DNA of 64,000 nucleotides. Origin: Diplocarpon mali (Eukaryota; Ascomycota; Leotiomycetes; Helotiales; Drepanopezizaceae). The stretch covers positions 62,001 through 126,000 of the forward strand of contig JAENRP010000081.1 in NCBI GenBank assembly GCA_024741835.1, in the 5' to 3' direction. A model generated the notes under the pieces. That model searched no databases, had not been told where the DNA came from, and saw only the letters and a program-made list of their open reading frames with translations. Below are positions 1-9,715 of this stretch, piece after piece. Within the stretch, counting starts at the first letter, position 1. Each line of letters opens with the position of its first letter. Position numbers and translations under genes: made by a program.

Positions 1-105
1 ATCTTCAACATTCTGAGAGGTGATACACCTGAGACATACACCGCCCGGGTCACCTTCACCAAGAACTTGACAATCAAGACCCTCATATCTTCATATCTAT
101 CCACA

Positions 106-874
106 ATGGGGAGCACGACGCCCAAGTCCGAGCCTCTTCCATACTGGCAAGTTAATGTCCCTCCCGCCGAGCGCGAGACCGAGTGCCCTCTCTTCCTCCA
201 AAACCTCAAAGCCAAAGACACCGTCATCATCAGCACACCCGACTCGAGCTACCGCACCCTAACGTGGGCGGAAGTGCGAGAGATCATCGCAAACAACGCC
301 CTCGATGTCTTTCAGCGAATCCCATCAGATCTCAGGCGGTACTTCGCTTACAGCTACTTCCTGAAGCAAAAGTACGGCAGCGTGATGAATTTCGTTGTAC
401 GCGAGAGATTGGGCTGGAGGGAGCCGATTGTGGCTGAAGGAAAGCCGTTTCAGAGTGAAGGCGATGTGAAGATTCTATGGAATGACTGGCCGTATGGGAT
501 TGATAGCAAGATTGTGCACCTAGTAGTCTGGACGAAGTTTGAGTTGGAAGATAACCCAATGACGGACGACTTGACGGATGAGGCGAGGAGCGAACTTGAA
601 GAATTCGTGCAGAAGAACTTCGGAGATATTGTTGGGAGGGAGAATGCAAGTCAGGTGGTGATATTCCATTGGAGGCGAAGTATTGACTATTCGCTTACAG
701 GTTATATGGTTCAAAAATTGGAGGGTCTTGAAGTCGATCCATTCGGTTGAGCATTTCCACATCATGCTCTATGACCCAGACCCGGAATTTATCAAGATAA
801 TTACTAATGGGGATACGCCGTTGAATCAAAGATTACGAAAAGACTGGCGCCATCCGCAGAATGCAAATGAATGA
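106..874 (+). CDS. GIG1-like (N-acetylglucosamine-induced protein 1, DUF3605) protein
   Basis: Two exons, 106-654 and 701-874, give 240 residues. The intron 655-700 is 46 nt (GTGGTG..TTACAG). Unspliced, the frame stops soon after; splicing joins SQ to VIWFKNW and restores the family's conserved tail ending in VEHFHIML. I chose the ATG at 106 (context CACAATGGG); no ATG lies further upstream in frame. The core YFAYSYFLKQKYGSVMNFV followed by RLGW is the hallmark of the fungal GIG1/DUF3605 family, known from a Candida gene induced by N-acetylglucosamine. The biochemical role of the family is not established. No signal peptide or membrane segment is visible. Family assignment is from memory of the motif pattern. 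Confidence 0.82.
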
Positions 875-1155
875 TAAGAGAGACATTGGCAAGCTCGAAA
901 CTGGGAGGGAGATATACATACCAGGGGCGTTGGAAGAGAAAGTACCAAGTACCGGAATATCAACATGGATACTCATGTCGCACATACTACATATGTTCCC
1001 ACTCGAATTGGGGCATGGCTGAGCTAGTAGCAAGAGTTGCTTCGCATAAAAATTGGTGTATGTTAACATGAAAGGTCAAACTTTGCCCTTTGAGAAATTT
1101 GCCCCGAACTCCTTAACGCCTCGCTTGTAGTGCTCTGTCAAGGCATTCGATACGA

Positions 1156-2586
1156 TCAGGCCCACTCCATCGCAACGCCTATACCTGCTTCCTGCTCTCG
1201 CCTGCGCTCCTCATTTCGCTCTCGTTCTTCATGCTCTTCCCTAATCCTGTCATCGACTGAATCTTTTATGCCGCAGAGATCGGGCGGTATTTGCTGGCTC
1301 TGAACGCTTGGAGCTTGATTCACGAACCTAAGCTGTTCGGTAATTGACTGTATGATCTCGTCGACCTTTTTTTTGGTGTTTCTATTGGGGCGAGGATCTC
1401 CCAGAATCTGCTCTAAAGTAGGGAAAATCGTGTCGTGGCGAAAGTGAGAACGATAAGGGGTATGTTCGGGAATAATGGGATTGAGCGTCGCGTCGCATCC
1501 TATGGCAATGCTGGTCTCATGTGCCCAGGCTCTCGCAACGTTTCTCGGTGTATAGCCGCCGCCACCAATTAGCAAAAGAGGGATGTTCAAAGATTTACAA
1601 AATTTAATGCATTCTCCGTGGCCCTGAACTTGGAGGTTGAAGCGGCCCAGACGGTCACCAGCAAGCGAGTCTGCACCGCACTGTAAAACGATTGCCTCGG
1701 GTCTGAAATGGTCCTTGCACATAGCAACAACTGTCCGAAATATATGTGTGTATTGATTGTCATCTATTCCGTCAAGAAGTGGAACGTTGATGGCGTGGTG
1801 AGCCCCTGGATTGGCTTCGTCTGTTGGGCCAGTCCTATCAAGATCGCCAGTACCAGGAAAGAAATTCTGACCGTCATATTTGTGAATCGAAAGAGTCATG
1901 ACTCGATCAGTAGACCAGAAAGCCTCTTCCACGCCATCACCGTGATGGATATCGATATCAATATACAAAACTCTCTGATATGTTCGAAGCAATTGTAAAA
2001 TCGCGAGAGTGATATCATTGACATAGCAGAATCCAGAAGCTTCGGCTTTCTTGGCATGATGCAAACCACCAGACCAATTGATGGCAATGTCCGATTCGCC
2101 ATTGCAGAGCTTGCGAGCAGCGTCGATAGAAGCTCCCGAGTACATCGAGCAGTAATTGAAAAGGCCTTCGAATATTGGACAGTCTGTACCTCCAAGACTG
2201 AATTCTTTGGGTGTCTCGTCGTCTGGTAATACCACCTTCGCAGTTTTGAGATAGTCTAGATAGTCCTCGCTGTGGAAATCCTCCAATTCTTCCCTAGTTG
2301 CTGGGCGCGATACGTATGTATCCATTCCTGCATGCATACCATACGACATAATTAGATTTTTCGCCAAGGTAAGTCGCCATGGTTTCATAGGGTGAGTATG
2401 CCCGAAATGGTGCTTCTCAATTTCTGGATTTGAGTGCCATGATACATTGTATCCTTTTGGCCGCACAATTCCGTTCTCGAATATTTGTTGCTTCACCTTC
2501 CCGAGCAGTGTTGCATTATGGTGGTCTCCATTCTGCCTGAGAGGTTCCCAGTATTCCTTCACGACGCCGTTCGAGGACAGCACCAT
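1156..2586 (-). CDS. HOS2: class I histone deacetylase, Hos2 type
   Basis: A single uninterrupted reading frame of 476 residues. It removes acetyl groups from histone lysines in the nucleus; Hos2 is the deacetylase of the Set3 complex. The deacetylase domain spans about residues 45-395. Visible catalytic residues are H176-H177 in WSGGLHHAKK, zinc ligands D212 and H214 in DIDIHHGDG, D306 in CGADSLAGDRLG, and Y345 in GGGGYTPRN. The N-terminal HFGHTHPMKPWRLTL resembles Hos2/HosA rather than Rpd3, which usually has HPMKPHR at this point. The C-terminus (from about 445) is a charged Glu/Arg-rich segment, possibly helical. The first ATG is used. It is divergently transcribed from the ING/PHD gene, sharing a 737-bp upstream region. 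All active-site residues are intact, so I expect an active enzyme. Confidence 0.93.
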   Translation of the reverse strand: MVLSSNGVVKEYWEPLRQNGDHHNATLLGKVKQQIFENGIVRPKGYNVSWHSNPEIEKHHFGHTHPMKPWRLTLAKNLIMSYGMHAGMDTYVSRPATREELEDFHSEDYLDYLKTAKVVLPDDETPKEFSLGGTDCPIFEGLFNYCSMYSGASIDAARKLCNGESDIAINWSGGLHHAKKAEASGFCYVNDITLAILQLLRTYQRVLYIDIDIHHGDGVEEAFWSTDRVMTLSIHKYDGQNFFPGTGDLDRTGPTDEANPGAHHAINVPLLDGIDDNQYTHIFRTVVAMCKDHFRPEAIVLQCGADSLAGDRLGRFNLQVQGHGECIKFCKSLNIPLLLIGGGGYTPRNVARAWAHETSIAIGCDATLNPIIPEHTPYRSHFRHDTIFPTLEQILGDPRPNRNTKKKVDEIIQSITEQLRFVNQAPSVQSQQIPPDLCGIKDSVDDRIREEHEERERNEERRREQEAGIGVAMEWA

Positions 2587-3323
2587 CTTCTCGAAAAAGA
2601 TTAGGGGGCCAAAGTAGGGTAGACGTCTCCAAGGTTCCTTATGCCGCTAGGCTTCTTTAAAGCGCTGTGAATCACCGTATCGAGAATCCAGTCGTGATGT
2701 AGGTCTCGGCCTTTAAGTGCAGCATGCGGCGGGATCCAGACGTATCCGGGAGTCAAAGGCCATTGGCGAGCAGGCTTGCAAGCGAAACGGTGAATGTTGA
2801 GTTTTGGATTCTTATATTTATTAGTGATTCCTCTGGATCGTACATAAAGGTTTGGGGATATACTTACTTCAATTGTTGGTCACAAATTAAAATCCGGATG
2901 AGAGCATAGGCGAAAGCTGCGAGAAATATCCCTATATGTATGATATAGCTTGTGTTATACAGATGGCAAGGCGATATTGGTATAGAAGACGTGTTGAACG
3001 GGGAAGTCTAAAAATGGTACCAACCGAGATCGCCGATATTGCGGCTCTGCCGTGAAAGAGAGGTTCAGCTTAGCGCGAGGCTGACAGATCTACTATTGTG
3101 CACTTCATCCTGACGGCACAAGCTTCTCGGCATCATCACCAGCCCCCCTACAGCAGTCAAAGTCATAGTCCGCAACGCAACCGAAGTGGGAAGGCGCGTC
3201 GCGACGCGAAGCAGCATAAATCGGGTCGTCAAATTTTTTTTCAGGTGAGCATACGAGTTTGCGACACCTGCACACCCGTCCGTCTGTTCAGCGCATCGTG
3301 ACAAGGCATCGCTATTAACAACC
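2587..3323. promoter_or_regulatory. shared divergent promoter region, HOS2 / ING gene
   Basis: These 737 bp separate the start codons of two divergently transcribed chromatin-regulator genes. The ING-side leader contains short pyrimidine- and A-rich stretches just before CAACCATGCCC. I see no specific factor site that I can name. Confidence 0.5.
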
Positions 3324-4595
3324 ATGCCCAGAGACGATCTTACCATCGATTTTGTCGGCTCGAGGGGCAAGATGGCCCATATTGAGCAAAAGAAAGATGC
3401 CGCAGAGATACTTGAGGAGTTTGCCCACCAGTCTGCCAATCTCCCGAACGAAATCGCATATTTCCAGGAGGAGATCAAAGCCAAGGATGAACAGGTCGCC
3501 CAGTGCATGTCGATAATCTCCAAACATGATAATGCCATTCAAAAGTGGATTCGTGCAAATGGAAGCCATACGCCGAACCCCAAGGAAGATTCTCACAGAA
3601 AAGTCATCATGGCAAGTTACGACAAAGCCGAGCTCCTTACAAACGACAAGATGGCGCTGGCAAAGAAATCGAAAGACCTGATGTACAAACACCTCAAATG
3701 GTTGGACGAGCACATCCAGAAGATGGTGGAAAGAGGAGAAATGCAAGATGATGACCTCCCCTCTACAATACGACCTCAACCTGCCCGCCAGTCAGGATCA
3801 CGTATCGACCACAGTGTAGCGGCCATACCATCAGGCCCGAGTAGTAACGCTGCTCAGATGGTCCCCGCTCGGCACCCTAATCAATACCCGACCCGTATGA
3901 TACCTGCGCATGGCCAGTCCCAACCGATCAACAGTGCTGCATCGTCCTCAGCCCCTACAACGTCAGCCACAGCGATGATGCTTCAACGGAACCGCGAATC
4001 CTCTCTAGTCGCCGCTGCTGCTAAGAGACAAAGGTTAACTGGTGGTCTAGGGGCTCTAATAACAAATAGTGGCCATCTGGCGAATCGAGCCTCATCAAAC
4101 GCTCCAGGTACTCCAGGACGAGGTGCTACGCCCGTGCCAGTCTCAGCTCGGGCTGGAAGTGCTGGTCCAAGAGCCTCTCAGAAGATTTCAAAGAAGGTAG
4201 CACCCCATGGAAGCAGGCAAAGTGGACAGCCCAGGAAACCGATCAAGAAGACCGGCCTCGTCCGTGTAAAACGACCAGGTAACAAGAACTCTCCATCCTC
4301 GATCGACGAACTCAGCGAAGGTGCCACTGGATCCGACGACGAAGATGAAGCCGGGACCCCTCAAAGACGTAAGGACGCTGACGGGGACGACGAAATGGCC
4401 GAAGGGGACGACGAAGATGGTGGAGATAACAACAAATACTGTATATGCCAGAGCGTTAGTTACGGGGACATGGTTGCCTGCGATAACGAAGCCTGTCCAT
4501 TAGAATGGTTTCACTGGACTTGCGTTGGTCTCAAAAGCGAACCTGCTGGCTCCTGGATCTGTCCGGTATGCACAGAGAACGGGTTCGGCAAGTGA
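3324..4595 (+). CDS. ING-family chromatin protein with C-terminal PHD finger (Yng2/Pho23 type)
   Basis: A single exon of 423 residues. The N-terminal ING domain (about 20-140) is helical and contains [19 protein letters not shown], a conserved block of fungal ING proteins. The middle (about 150-365) is low-complexity, rich in Ser, Pro and Ala with a basic then acidic stretch. The C-terminal PHD finger (about 372-416) has the C4-H-C3 pattern: CIC, then CDNEAC, then HWTC, then CPVC, with the aromatic residues that form the cage for methylated histone H3K4. ING proteins recruit acetyltransferase (NuA4, Yng2) or deacetylase (Rpd3L, Pho23) complexes to such nucleosomes. I cannot decide between the Yng2 and Pho23 branches from the sequence alone. 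The start codon has a good context (AACCATGCC). Confidence 0.9.
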   Translation: MPRDDLTIDFVGSRGKMAHIEQKKDAAEILEEFAHQSANLPNEIAYFQEEIKAKDEQVAQCMSIISKHDNAIQKWIRANGSHTPNPKEDSHRKVIMASYDKAELLTNDKMALAKKSKDLMYKHLKWLDEHIQKMVERGEMQDDDLPSTIRPQPARQSGSRIDHSVAAIPSGPSSNAAQMVPARHPNQYPTRMIPAHGQSQPINSAASSSAPTTSATAMMLQRNRESSLVAAAAKRQRLTGGLGALITNSGHLANRASSNAPGTPGRGATPVPVSARAGSAGPRASQKISKKVAPHGSRQSGQPRKPIKKTGLVRVKRPGNKNSPSSIDELSEGATGSDDEDEAGTPQRRKDADGDDEMAEGDDEDGGDNNKYCICQSVSYGDMVACDNEACPLEWFHWTCVGLKSEPAGSWICPVCTENGFGK

Positions 4596-5401
4596 TGACA
4601 GGCTCAGTGACAGGGTCGAGTGATGAAAGTTAGCGTGGCGTTCGGAGCGCATTTGAAGGGCTGGCGTTTTCCAAATTTGGCGTGCATCTCTCGTCGAGGG
4701 ATCGGATAATGAGGTGCTAACTCTCTCGATTTGTGGCGAGCTAATGACTGTATCATCAGTAAAAGCTAAATCGCATGGGGCCATTGCCCTCATCCCCTGC
4801 AAATTTTCGCAAAAACCATCATCGCTTCTCTCGAGACCCTATATCTCTCGCTCGACTCTTTACATGAAGATCGAGCAGCATAAAATTACAATTTCATCAT
4901 CGGTTCAGGCTAGGAAACCCTCATAGAACGATGAAACAAACTCCTGAACTTCACTTGCAAAACCTTTATAGGTGTGACTCAATAAGTATGTAACTTCCAG
5001 ATTCAGACCATGAAGCCTAGCAATCGCTCTCATCCGTCATCTCAAGAATCTGGTGCATGTAGTCTGTTGCACATACATCCCATTCCGTAATTCGCAACAA
5101 TGAAATATGTTAGCTTCAAGATTACCTTCGAGTGGCGCCGCTCCAACTATCGTGTACGAATTGTAGTGTGACTCTGTGGAGCACCACTCATTTCATCTGT
5201 TACCGATGATTCAAAGCTCTCTCGGCCCTACGATAACTCCCATATCTAGTCCTGAAAATCCAATTTCGCGACTGCTTTGCATGCAACTGCACAACACCAA
5301 GTTCTGGGAGCCGTTATACCGATTTTTGAGAGCAACCACCTATTCAACCTTTGCGCTTTATCAAACACCTCGGCTCGATTCCAGTAACATATTTCCTCAA
5401 A
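4596..5401. other. intergenic region, no gene seen
   Basis: About 800 bp between the ING gene and the FolB-like gene, both on plus. It should hold the 3' end of the first and the promoter of the second. I see no coding sequence or repeat. Confidence 0.5.
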
Positions 5402-6616
5402 ATGCCACCACCCCTCTTGACTCCCCATGCCCTCACGAACCTCACTGGCGAACCACACACTCTCATCCGCGTCACCAACCTCAGCACCATCCTCCCCGTG
5501 GGCACAGACGCCTGGGGCCGCCGAAATATCCCACAACCCATCCTCCTCTCCGCCAGCATCTCCCTCAGACACCCATTCACGAGCGCCTCGTCCACCGATA
5601 CCGTTGCACCTTCCACAGTGCATTATGGCAGTCTGTCCAAAGCTATCCTGGCTGCGTGTAAGGAATTCGCGGAGCTGTGCGCTGATGAGGTCTGCCCGGT
5701 GCCGATGCACCTGAGAGCTCTGGTGCAGTATGTGCATTTCTCTCTTACGAGACAGGATACGCTGCCTAAGTTTCCGCATCAAGGCTGTGTTTCTAGATCT
5801 AACGCTTCAGATGTTCAAAAAGAAGCCGAGGCTGAACCGCTGCTCAAGTGCGAGTCTATGCGGTTGTTCGAGCTCGAAGTCACATTACCTAAAGCTTCGT
5901 TGCTAGGAGATGGTATTAGTCTCAAGGGTAGTTTTGGGTATGAGGAGGGTAAAGATGGACCGAATGCGTATTCGATGGTGTTGAGGTTGAGGGGCTTGAG
6001 GATCCCGACTCTGGTGGGCGTTAATGCTTGTGAGAGATTGGCGAAGCAGATGGTGTATGTGGATGTGGAGATGCAGAGATGGGACTGGATGGTTGACGGA
6101 TACCGGGAGCTGGAAGAGTTGGTTGTCAAGGTATGTTCTGTTGGATTTGCCCTGCAAGCACCGTCCATTCAAAACGCTGCTCTAGTAGATATGGAGAATA
6201 GCAAGTCAGAATGATCTTTTGAGAGATTCACCAGCTGACATGTTATCTAGTCAACCGAAGAATCAAGCTTCCAAACCCTCGAAGCCCTCGCTGAGCACCT
6301 CGTCAACCGCATAATCCGCTACACACTCATCCCCCATCTTACATCAGCACACCTTGCCCCAACCAAATCACCAAGCAAACCTCTCAACTATCCACGCATC
6401 AAAATCTCTCTCTCAAAACCAACAGCTGTCACGTTCGCAGACGCTCCTACCGTCGAGATGATAGCCGATTCTGATCCGTGCGTTAATCAGCTCGCGAATA
6501 GGGCCTGGGAAGAATTCGGAAGGGATGGCGTCAGGAGAGTGCCGTTTCCGTTGCAGGGGAGATTGGATAATTGGATCGAGAAGGGTAGAGAAGAGAGCGC
6601 GAAGAAGAGAGAATGA
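5402..6616 (+). CDS. tandem FolB-domain (dihydroneopterin aldolase-like) protein
   Basis: Exons 5402-6130 and 6251-6616 give 364 residues. The 120-nt intron is GTATGT..ATCTAG with branch site GCTGACA. Splicing is phase 0 and joins ELVVK to STEESSFQTLEAL, a typical FolB block. Two FolB-like halves are visible. The first (about 10-120) contains ILPVGTDAWGRR and STVHYGSLS. The second (about 190-335) contains IPTLVGVNACER, SSFQTLEALAEHL and the C-terminal RIKISLSKP. Dihydroneopterin aldolase acts in folate synthesis. In yeast the activity sits in trifunctional Fol1, whose N-terminus is also a FolB pair; here no HPPK or DHPS domain follows. It may be a paralogue with another role. The ATG at 5402 follows TCCTCAAA; an earlier in-frame codon is not ATG. 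It is tail-to-tail with the transporter gene, 210 bp apart. Confidence 0.8.
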
Positions 6617-6826
6617 TATGGGAAGGAATCGGGTTTCCAGTAGGACTGGAGATGTGGTTCAAGTTCCTGAAATTTGTGCCGATGGCTTGTATCTTGGAGG
6701 TACACAGTTTTCTCGCTTACATTTTGCAGACTTCAACTGGTAAACTCCATGATATGCTAGTAAATTCAGCAGAGTACTATCCCTTTCGTATTCTCTTGTC
6801 GACAGTCCTATAAGATTATCTCAGAT

Positions 6827-8765
6827 TCACAGCCTGTCGGGAATTTCAGCTCCTGGCATAACAGTCTCCCGAGCATGTTCCGCTTCAGCTACCAGGCCCC
6901 CTCTTCTCATTTGAAACGATCGCACACCTACGTAGACGCACAGCGCCCCTCCCACCGCTAGAGCACTTCCTAGCAATATCAAGTTCACATATATCGGGTT
7001 GCCGTTGAAGACCTTGTGCAGCAGAGCATCAAGCCCGCTTTGACTGAAGTTGAATAAGCCCGCAAGGCAGATGATCAGCCCGTAGACGGTACCAAAGGTG
7101 CGGAATCCGAAGACTTTGGCGGTATAATCGGATACGGTTGTGTAGTAGAATGGACGGTATAAGACGAAGAGGGAGACGTTTGCGTACGCTGCCCAAGTGT
7201 ATGGCAGGCACCCTAAAACACCGATTATGGTGGCGATGCTCACGAGAGCTGCGAGAACGAACAAAGTGCTGGTGTTGTCGAGGATCAAGCCGATAAATGG
7301 GATAGAGAGTATGCCGCCGAGAGGAAGAGCTACGTCGAAAAAGGTGTTGATTTCAACGGCCTTATCGTATGCACCGAGGATAAATTCGTACTGCGGTCTA
7401 ATGGTGGCCACAAAATAGTTGATCCGAGTCACTAGAGGGAGAACTCGGAGTTAGTCTTGCTTCTTTGATGTTTTTTTTTCAAAGTGCCAGGATTGGTGCA
7501 CTGTCAATGAGAAAATTTTGCCTTCGACGCTTGAGGCATTCTATGAGAGACAATAAAAAATTCGGATATCGCATACTCTGGATCATCGTGAATAGCGTGA
7601 TGAGGATAAACCATGGAGAGAAGACTTGTTGCATGACACTACTATTATGCATAGCTCCCCAGACTCCAGATATTTGATTCTTGTGCTCTTCCTGTTTCAA
7701 GTGCTTGGCTCCGGATTTCGAACCAAGAAGATCCGTAATCTCTGATACGACTGATTGGCGATGCTGGTGAGATTCCTCGCGGAGTAAAGCTGTGTTTTCG
7801 TCCACCTGATCTTCATATACCTCGTTGACTTCCTCAACCTGCTTCACTAATTCTCCGACTGTTTTGTACGACGCCTTTGGCATGATGAACAGCTGTACAA
7901 CCAGTATAGAAACTGGCACCACCAGATACACAAGGAAAAACTTCTTGGGCCAAAACGACCCATTACTCCACTGATACAGGATACGATACACGAGAAAAAC
8001 AGCACTGGAAGAATCAAAGGCCCCTGTGAGCAAAGCTAGAATAAGTCCCGAGTTGTTCGGAAATGCATTAGATAGTTGAAAAGAAGAGATAAACACAAAT
8101 GGGCCGCCGAGAGCCAAAAATAAATAACCGGGTAAGTAGCCGTCAAATGATAATTGCCCTGCGAAGGAAAATAGCAAAGCGCCAATCGCCAGCAGGAAAC
8201 TTCCTATTATGCCGCAAATTCGTGGACCAGCGGCGTCAAGGAGAGCTCCTATTGGGAGAGCAGCAACATTTGTCCCTACGGCTGCAACAGTGAACATCAA
8301 GTTCAAATGTACTTCCTGCTCGTAACATGTTCGGACTCTGCGATCGAGTTCATCTTGGGTACAGCGGTCTCGGTATACTCCTTCGCGAATAAGGACGGGT
8401 TTGATGGCTGCGTAGCCGAAAACGATGCCAGCTGCGAAGAGACAATAGATGACTGCTATAATAACTTGCACTGTTTATCCGGCGGGTCAGCCAACTAGTC
8501 CCTGAAATCATCTTGTTAAATAGGCTGGTGATAGACAGAGCGTGAAGAAAGCAGCAGACATACGGATCCTTTTGAAGCGAGGAACTTCAAAAGCACCGAT
8601 GGGGTTTACGTTTTCCGTAAGGGCTGGCGGTGGGTCCCACGATCCAGGCAATGGAGAAAATGAGAGCTTGCGGTCTCTCGATGATGGAGATTCAGACTGC
8701 GAACGGCCTCGTTCCTGGTAGAGAGACAGTGATTCGAAAGACGAGACTCTTTGAGACAACGACAT
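6827..8765 (-). CDS. major facilitator superfamily transporter, FMP42 type
   Basis: Three exons on minus: 8765-8564, 8470-7577 and 7431-6827, 566 residues. Introns 8471-8563 (93 nt, GTATGT..) and 7432-7576 (145 nt, GTATGC..CTCTAG) both restore frame; the second junction makes TMIQMTRINYFVATIRPQYE, a conserved FMP42 stretch. A Ser-rich cytosolic N-terminus of about 70 residues precedes membrane helix 1 (VIIAVIYCLFAAGIVFGYA). About twelve hydrophobic helices follow, with a long charged loop after helix 6 (about residues 290-370). Yeast Fmp42 and the related SLC43 family are MFS carriers; SLC43 members move neutral amino acids, but the substrate of the fungal proteins is not established. Confidence 0.85.
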
Positions 8766-9715
8766 GGTGTTACGTCTGCCGAATATCCATCTGCGACTCG
8801 GAGCCGGCGGAATAATTTATAGGTTTACCTCTTGAGATTTTCTGGCGCCGGAGCTGCGCCTCTTGCTGCTGGCTGCGCCTTTCGTTGTTGCTGGTGACTG
8901 TGGAGTACTATGCAAAGCTTGGATGGTTAAGGTATGGCGGGGTAAAGATTTTTTTCTCACAATTGCGTCACGGACCACACTTTTTACGTGTGAAATTGTG
9001 CAGCAATTCTCAAAAGCGATGTTTTTTACTCAAGTGCCTGGGAGAAGGTTGAAATAAGGAAAGACATGGTAGACATGAATATACGCATATGCATATGTAT
9101 GCAAGTCTAGACAAGATTTTGGGTATATGACAACAAGTTAGCTCACGAGGAGAACAGAAAAGATCGAGGCGTCCCTAGCACCATTAATAGAATCAAACGA
9201 GGCAGGTTAACCTTCCACTTTACGGAGTAAAACTCGCGCATTAGCAGGGTAAGTAAGAAGGTTGATAGGTCAAGGCGACCGCAATTAAGCTCTCCATCTA
9301 TTCCACTCCATCGGCATTCCTTATTGAGGATATACTAGGTTGGTGGAAAATACTGTACTTGGCAGCTCTGCACATAATTATTCTGGGCGGGGATGGTCAG
9401 GATCTGGATAGCAGAGTCAGTGTTCCATTCACAATTCTCCGGTTCTTTCCAGGCTCTTTTCGGATGTCGGAGAGCACAGTCAAAATTTGGGTGGTGAGAG
9501 GCTACTAACTCCTCGAATGGTTGCCTAGGTACGTATTTTTGGTTCATACCTTTCGTTACATAGATATGTCGCTTATGTACAACAAATATTAACCCCTCAT
9601 CGGTGCATATTATAATACGTCAATTGTAAAATGAGAAAGATGACTTGCAAGAAGCAGCGAAATTACCACCAATCCATCAAAAACTCTCAACTCGTACCGT
9701 CATCCGAGGAGTTTG
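8766..9715. other. intergenic region, no gene seen
   Basis: About 950 bp upstream of the transporter and downstream of the Zn2Cys6 gene. It is moderately AT-rich, with alternating ATATGCATATG near 9085. I see no coding sequence, tRNA or repeat that I can support. Confidence 0.4.
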
